In this document: in pieces, positions 6,154-9,423 of the stretch | How the letters are laid out: each line of letters opens with the position of its first letter | Numbering within the stretch: position 1 is the stretch's first letter | Assembly: GCA_002793835.1 (NCBI GenBank) | Contig: PFDW01000009.1 | Coordinates: 1 to 9,423, forward strand | DNA length: 9,423 nucleotides | Source: Candidatus Portnoybacteria bacterium CG10_big_fil_rev_8_21_14_0_10_36_7 | GTDB lineage: Bacteria; Patescibacteriota; Minisyncoccia; Portnoybacterales; PFDW01 | Reading direction: 5' to 3' | Notes under the pieces: model-generated | Told to the model about the DNA's origin: nothing | Seen by the model: only the letters and a program-made list of their open reading frames with translations | Database searches by the model: none | Translations under genes and position numbers: made by a program

Positions 6154-9100
6154 ATGCTTCACAATATTCAGCAGGAGTTAAAAAAATTTTTATGGTGGGG
6201 GCTGTCGGTTATTGTTTTTTTGGCGTTGATTGGCTCGGCAGTAAATAATTGGCAACTAGCGCAGAATAGCAAAAGCCTGAAAAAGTCTGCTGGTGGGATT
6301 ACCGCTACAGTTTTTGATGCTCAAAATAATCCCGAAGCATTTTATTTGTCAGCCGATGGTAGCCCCAACATGGTTACAGGAGAAATTATTGAAATTGCTG
6401 GCAAGAAGTTTACACCTTATCGAATGAGTGAATCTAAAGATTCATATCGCGTTGAATGGAAGTCTGCCAAAGGAACTCAAAGCGTAGTAATCTCCAAGAA
6501 AAAACCAAATGCTGAATTATATGAAGACATAGGATTTGGTTGGGAACTTTTAGCTGTAGCCGAACCAAAGTTTCAATACAGTACACAGGGTTGGCAAAAT
6601 TATCAATTAGATTTCTCTGACGCAACAGTAGAAAATGAAGTAAACGAAACTTTTAGTAGAATAAATATTGGGTTTACTGTGATTGATAGCACCGGAAGAA
6701 GTATACCAGCCAGTTTATCTGTTGCAATTGGCTTTGATGGAACTAAGTATATTAATAGTTGGGAATTTTATTTATCCGATAATCCAAATAATAACAGGTT
6801 GGTTTGGGATATCGAACATGATCGAGAGAAATTAGCAGAATATAAAAATAATCAAACTCAATCTTACTTCGCATCTGTTTTGGGTGGAGCGAGTCGTTTG
6901 GCTATTAATCGGTCGGCTGGCTCTGAAGTAAAAATATCTGTTGCTGATTTTATTAAACAAAATAATGGCAACGAAAAATTAATTAGCCAGCAAGAGGGAG
7001 AATATTATTTTTATCCGAATGGTCAAATTGGAGAAATGTTAGTTGACCCTGTACTTACTTCAGTAACGGCTGATACGAACATTACTATTAGTACCGGAAG
7101 TGGAACTACTGGTGACTTTAAATTATTTTTTTCGCAATCTAGCGGTGGTCTTGATCAAGGTTTCTTGGGGTCAGCCGGATGGGGGGGCGATTTATTAGTT
7201 AACCCAACGAACTCAGTGCTTTTAACAGAGCTTAATCAGGACGCCTCAGCCCAGACCAGTACAGCGAGTACTTTACGACTATTAGAAGCGTCATCAACGC
7301 GAGCTGTTGTACGTAATAGCTTTACCTTAGGTAGCGAAGCTTCGGTAGTGGAGGATTATTATATTTACTCTTCTGGGAAGATTGTTAAAAAAATTGTTTA
7401 TACTAAATTGGATACTGGCACAGAGGTGCGGTATGTGGCGGGTGGAGCAACAAATTTTGTTATAGCTGGAGGGAGCGGATACGGAAATGATGGAGGAACG
7501 CCTCCTGCTGACAGACCAATAGGTACTTATTATGATACACAAATAATTAGGCTTGATGTTCGTTCGGCGAGTTCCGATGAAATAACTGATTACCAAAACC
7601 CGGATATGGATTTAGGTATTTTAAAAGGAGCCTCCCTTGAAGAAGATGCAACGACTACTGCTGGGTTTAATACTTGGGACGGTAGCTACGGCGTTGATTT
7701 AACAGCAACTGATACGGCAGTATACATTTCTGATTTAGATGGAGGCACGCAAACTCGTTATGACCCTGTATTTAAAATTCGTGGTTGGTCGTCAATTTCA
7801 ACTCCAAATTATGTAGCATTAAATGGAACGACTTTAGCCTCTGGAACAAATTACAACGCCAGCTTAAAGCCAATTAGCTCTGCTTATTATGCCACTGATG
7901 CTGCGACAACTACGTTGTCAGCTGGTGGTGATTATGCGAGTAGCACAGAATTTTTAGCTAGCTCGTTGAATAACAAGACAATGGATTTTGCTAGTGGAGA
8001 GAATCTATACTTGGGCTTTGAAATGCCTGTCTCTGGTGTGAATATAAATTTAGCAACTGCAGGCGTGGGAGGTACGGTTACTTGGCAATATTGCTCGGCA
8101 GTTACATCTGGTAACTGTAGCACCTGGTCCGCCTTGACAGTAAATTCAACAGTGAACGGTATAAATAACTTTACCGCTTTGTCTGGTTCGGTTTATTTTG
8201 ACACACCAAGCAATTGGGCAACCAGCACGGCTGACTCTATAACTTATGGTCCATCTGTATATTACTTAAGAATTGTAGGAAACGGTAGTTATGCTCCTTC
8301 GCCAGTTGAAAGTACAATTTGGTCTGATGTTTTGGTATTTCAGTATTTAGGAAATATTACTACCAATAATAACTCTTTTGTTATTGCTCGCGCTAGCAAG
8401 ATGTCAGCAGGGAGCGGAGACATTAATACGGCGGGGACTTGGTCGCCATCTGGCGTACCTTCAGCAACTGATAATATATTAATTCAAAATACGCACAGTG
8501 TCACATTTGTTAATTCCCCGGCCACTGTAAACATAAAAAATTTATTTATTGCTAGCGGAGGAAGTTTCGTGATGGGTGTTACCACCACTGATGCAACAAC
8601 TACATTAGACGGAAGTTTAATTGCCTCAGGAAATTTTGAAATGAGAGCAAACAGCCCAGGGAGCAACAATTATAATATATATGAGGGCTTTTCTACTTTA
8701 CGACTTAAATCGGCATCAGCTGGTGAAAACGGTGTTATTGTTGAATCTTCCGGCACTATGTCTTTGCGTGGACCGACTTCTATTGATATACATGAAGGGA
8801 GAGCTGGTGATCAGCGCGGAATTAAGATAACACGATTTGGGTCCAACAATGGGTTTATATATTTAAAGGACGGCGCAGAAGCGATTATCCAAAATTCAGA
8901 AATTGCTTACATGGGAGCGAACGCCAGTAGAAAATACGGGATTTATGCCGATGCTATTGATAATGGGACAGCTAATGAGGGATTAGTAGTCACTGGTTCA
9001 ATAATAGATAATGGTTATGACGGGATCTATTTATCGGGTTCCACTGATGTTATAGTTTCCGATAATAGAATTTTTGCAAATTCAAATAATGGCATAACTG

Positions 9101-9423
9101 TTGCCACCACATCGAACTCAACTTTTTATGCCAATACAGTATGGTTTAACGGAGCAACGGGTTATAGTTTTATTAATGGGGACTCAAATATTATATCTAA
9201 TAATACTCTTGATGCTAATGTCACTAGTGTTTTGTTTGATACTGATTCAAGTTCAAATACTATTAAAAATTCTATTATTATTTTAAATACAACCGGTTTG
9301 ACTAACAATGGGACAAGCAATACGATTGATTATAATTTATTTAATAGCAATACATCTGATGGATCGGTTGGCACTAATTCGCTAAGTAGTGCTGTATCTG
9401 TTGTAGATTGGAATGGTATTGAT
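6154..9423 (+). CDS. Giant membrane-anchored surface protein, beta-helix adhesin-like (3' partial)
   Basis: The frame is open for 1090 codons from the ATG at 6154 to the window edge, and no stop is reached. The start is firm: a TAA lies directly before it in frame. A basic N-terminus and one hydrophobic helix (about 13-29, FLWWGLSVIVFLALIGSA region) form an uncleaved signal-anchor, with the rest outside the cell. The ectodomain is rich in Ser, Thr, Gly, Asn and Asp. Residues 30-530 look like beta-rich domains I cannot name. A Gly-rich linker lies near 470-492. Residues about 754-800 carry the W-SPSGVPSATDNILI pattern seen at the head of many bacterial beta-helix adhesins. From about 830 to 1080 repeated short strands with Asn ladders (IIDNGYDGIYLSGS, DNRIFANSNNGI) indicate a right-handed parallel beta-helix. 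Only two cysteines are present, C647 and C655. Attachment, cell-cell contact or polysaccharide binding is inferred. Confidence 0.85.
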   Translation, partial: MLHNIQQELKKFLWWGLSVIVFLALIGSAVNNWQLAQNSKSLKKSAGGITATVFDAQNNPEAFYLSADGSPNMVTGEIIEIAGKKFTPYRMSESKDSYRVEWKSAKGTQSVVISKKKPNAELYEDIGFGWELLAVAEPKFQYSTQGWQNYQLDFSDATVENEVNETFSRINIGFTVIDSTGRSIPASLSVAIGFDGTKYINSWEFYLSDNPNNNRLVWDIEHDREKLAEYKNNQTQSYFASVLGGASRLAINRSAGSEVKISVADFIKQNNGNEKLISQQEGEYYFYPNGQIGEMLVDPVLTSVTADTNITISTGSGTTGDFKLFFSQSSGGLDQGFLGSAGWGGDLLVNPTNSVLLTELNQDASAQTSTASTLRLLEASSTRAVVRNSFTLGSEASVVEDYYIYSSGKIVKKIVYTKLDTGTEVRYVAGGATNFVIAGGSGYGNDGGTPPADRPIGTYYDTQIIRLDVRSASSDEITDYQNPDMDLGILKGASLEEDATTTAGFNTWDGSYGVDLTATDTAVYISDLDGGTQTRYDPVFKIRGWSSISTPNYVALNGTTLASGTNYNASLKPISSAYYATDAATTTLSAGGDYASSTEFLASSLNNKTMDFASGENLYLGFEMPVSGVNINLATAGVGGTVTWQYCSAVTSGNCSTWSALTVNSTVNGINNFTALSGSVYFDTPSNWATSTADSITYGPSVYYLRIVGNGSYAPSPVESTIWSDVLVFQYLGNITTNNNSFVIARASKMSAGSGDINTAGTWSPSGVPSATDNILIQNTHSVTFVNSPATVNIKNLFIASGGSFVMGVTTTDATTTLDGSLIASGNFEMRANSPGSNNYNIYEGFSTLRLKSASAGENGVIVESSGTMSLRGPTSIDIHEGRAGDQRGIKITRFGSNNGFIYLKDGAEAIIQNSEIAYMGANASRKYGIYADAIDNGTANEGLVVTGSIIDNGYDGIYLSGSTDVIVSDNRIFANSNNGITVATTSNSTFYANTVWFNGATGYSFINGDSNIISNNTLDANVTSVLFDTDSSSNTIKNSIIILNTTGLTNNGTSNTIDYNLFNSNTSDGSVGTNSLSSAVSVVDWNGID

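Noticed and set aside
7651..8604. Recurring DATTT-like peptides as a repeat family in the surface protein
   Set aside because: The three or so occurrences are short, irregularly spaced and explained by the Thr/Ala-rich composition.
6434..8669. Minus strand frames at 6434-6625, 7327-7596, 7932-8123 and 8484-8669
   Set aside because: They are short shadows opposite the continuous + strand surface protein gene and show no recognisable motifs.
9101..9286. 61-codon + strand frame
   Set aside because: It is an out-of-frame reading of the repetitive beta-helix segment of the surface protein.
1..9423. CRISPR array, insertion sequence, integrase or toxin-antitoxin pair
   Set aside because: No regularly spaced direct repeats, transposase or recombinase motifs, or paired small frames of that kind were seen on either strand.

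Overview
The window looks like chromosome from a small AT-rich bacterium, most likely a member of the Candidate Phyla Radiation (Patescibacteria, Parcubacteria-like). The reasons are the low GC content, very tight gene packing, starts without clear Shine-Dalgarno sites, a receiver-only response regulator fused by operon layout to a type IV pilus ATPase, and a very large membrane-anchored surface protein of a style common in that group. No in-frame TGA was seen, so the standard bacterial code fits. The taxonomic call is inference from style, not from a marker gene.

Layout. Positions 1-57 hold the edge of an unrecognised gene or none at all. A 30-bp perfect palindrome (58-87) and a strong rho-independent terminator (116-147, + strand) follow. 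tRNA-Gly(TCC) lies on the minus strand (151-222); its promoter is interleaved with a divergent promoter for a seven-helix membrane protein (311-976, +). That gene converges on, and overlaps by 4 bp, a 585-residue membrane histidine kinase with a PAS domain (973-2730, -). The 323-base gap 2731-3053 holds the kinase promoter, a probable terminator, tRNA-Pro(TGG) on the minus strand with its promoter, and the promoter of the next operon. The rest is on the + strand: a short histidine kinase (3054-3995), a receiver-only response regulator (4005-4376), a PilB/GspE-type ATPase (4391-6133), and a giant surface protein open from 6154 to the window end (1090 codons, no stop reached).

How the genes may work together. 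The second kinase, the receiver and the pilus motor ATPase are spaced by 9 and 14 bases and read as one operon, so a phosphorelay plausibly acts on type IV pilus assembly. The first kinase has a closely similar catalytic core, so both kinases could feed the same stand-alone receiver. The surface protein follows the ATPase directly but has its own good promoter inside the last codons of that gene, so it can be made with the pilus operon or independently.

The most distinctive pattern is regulatory. Three of the protein genes have a TATAAT box only 7-9 bases before the ATG, which predicts leaderless mRNAs. A fourth promoter has the same spacing to an 8-codon mini-ORF ahead of the second kinase. 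The two tRNA promoters have 30-36 base leaders instead.
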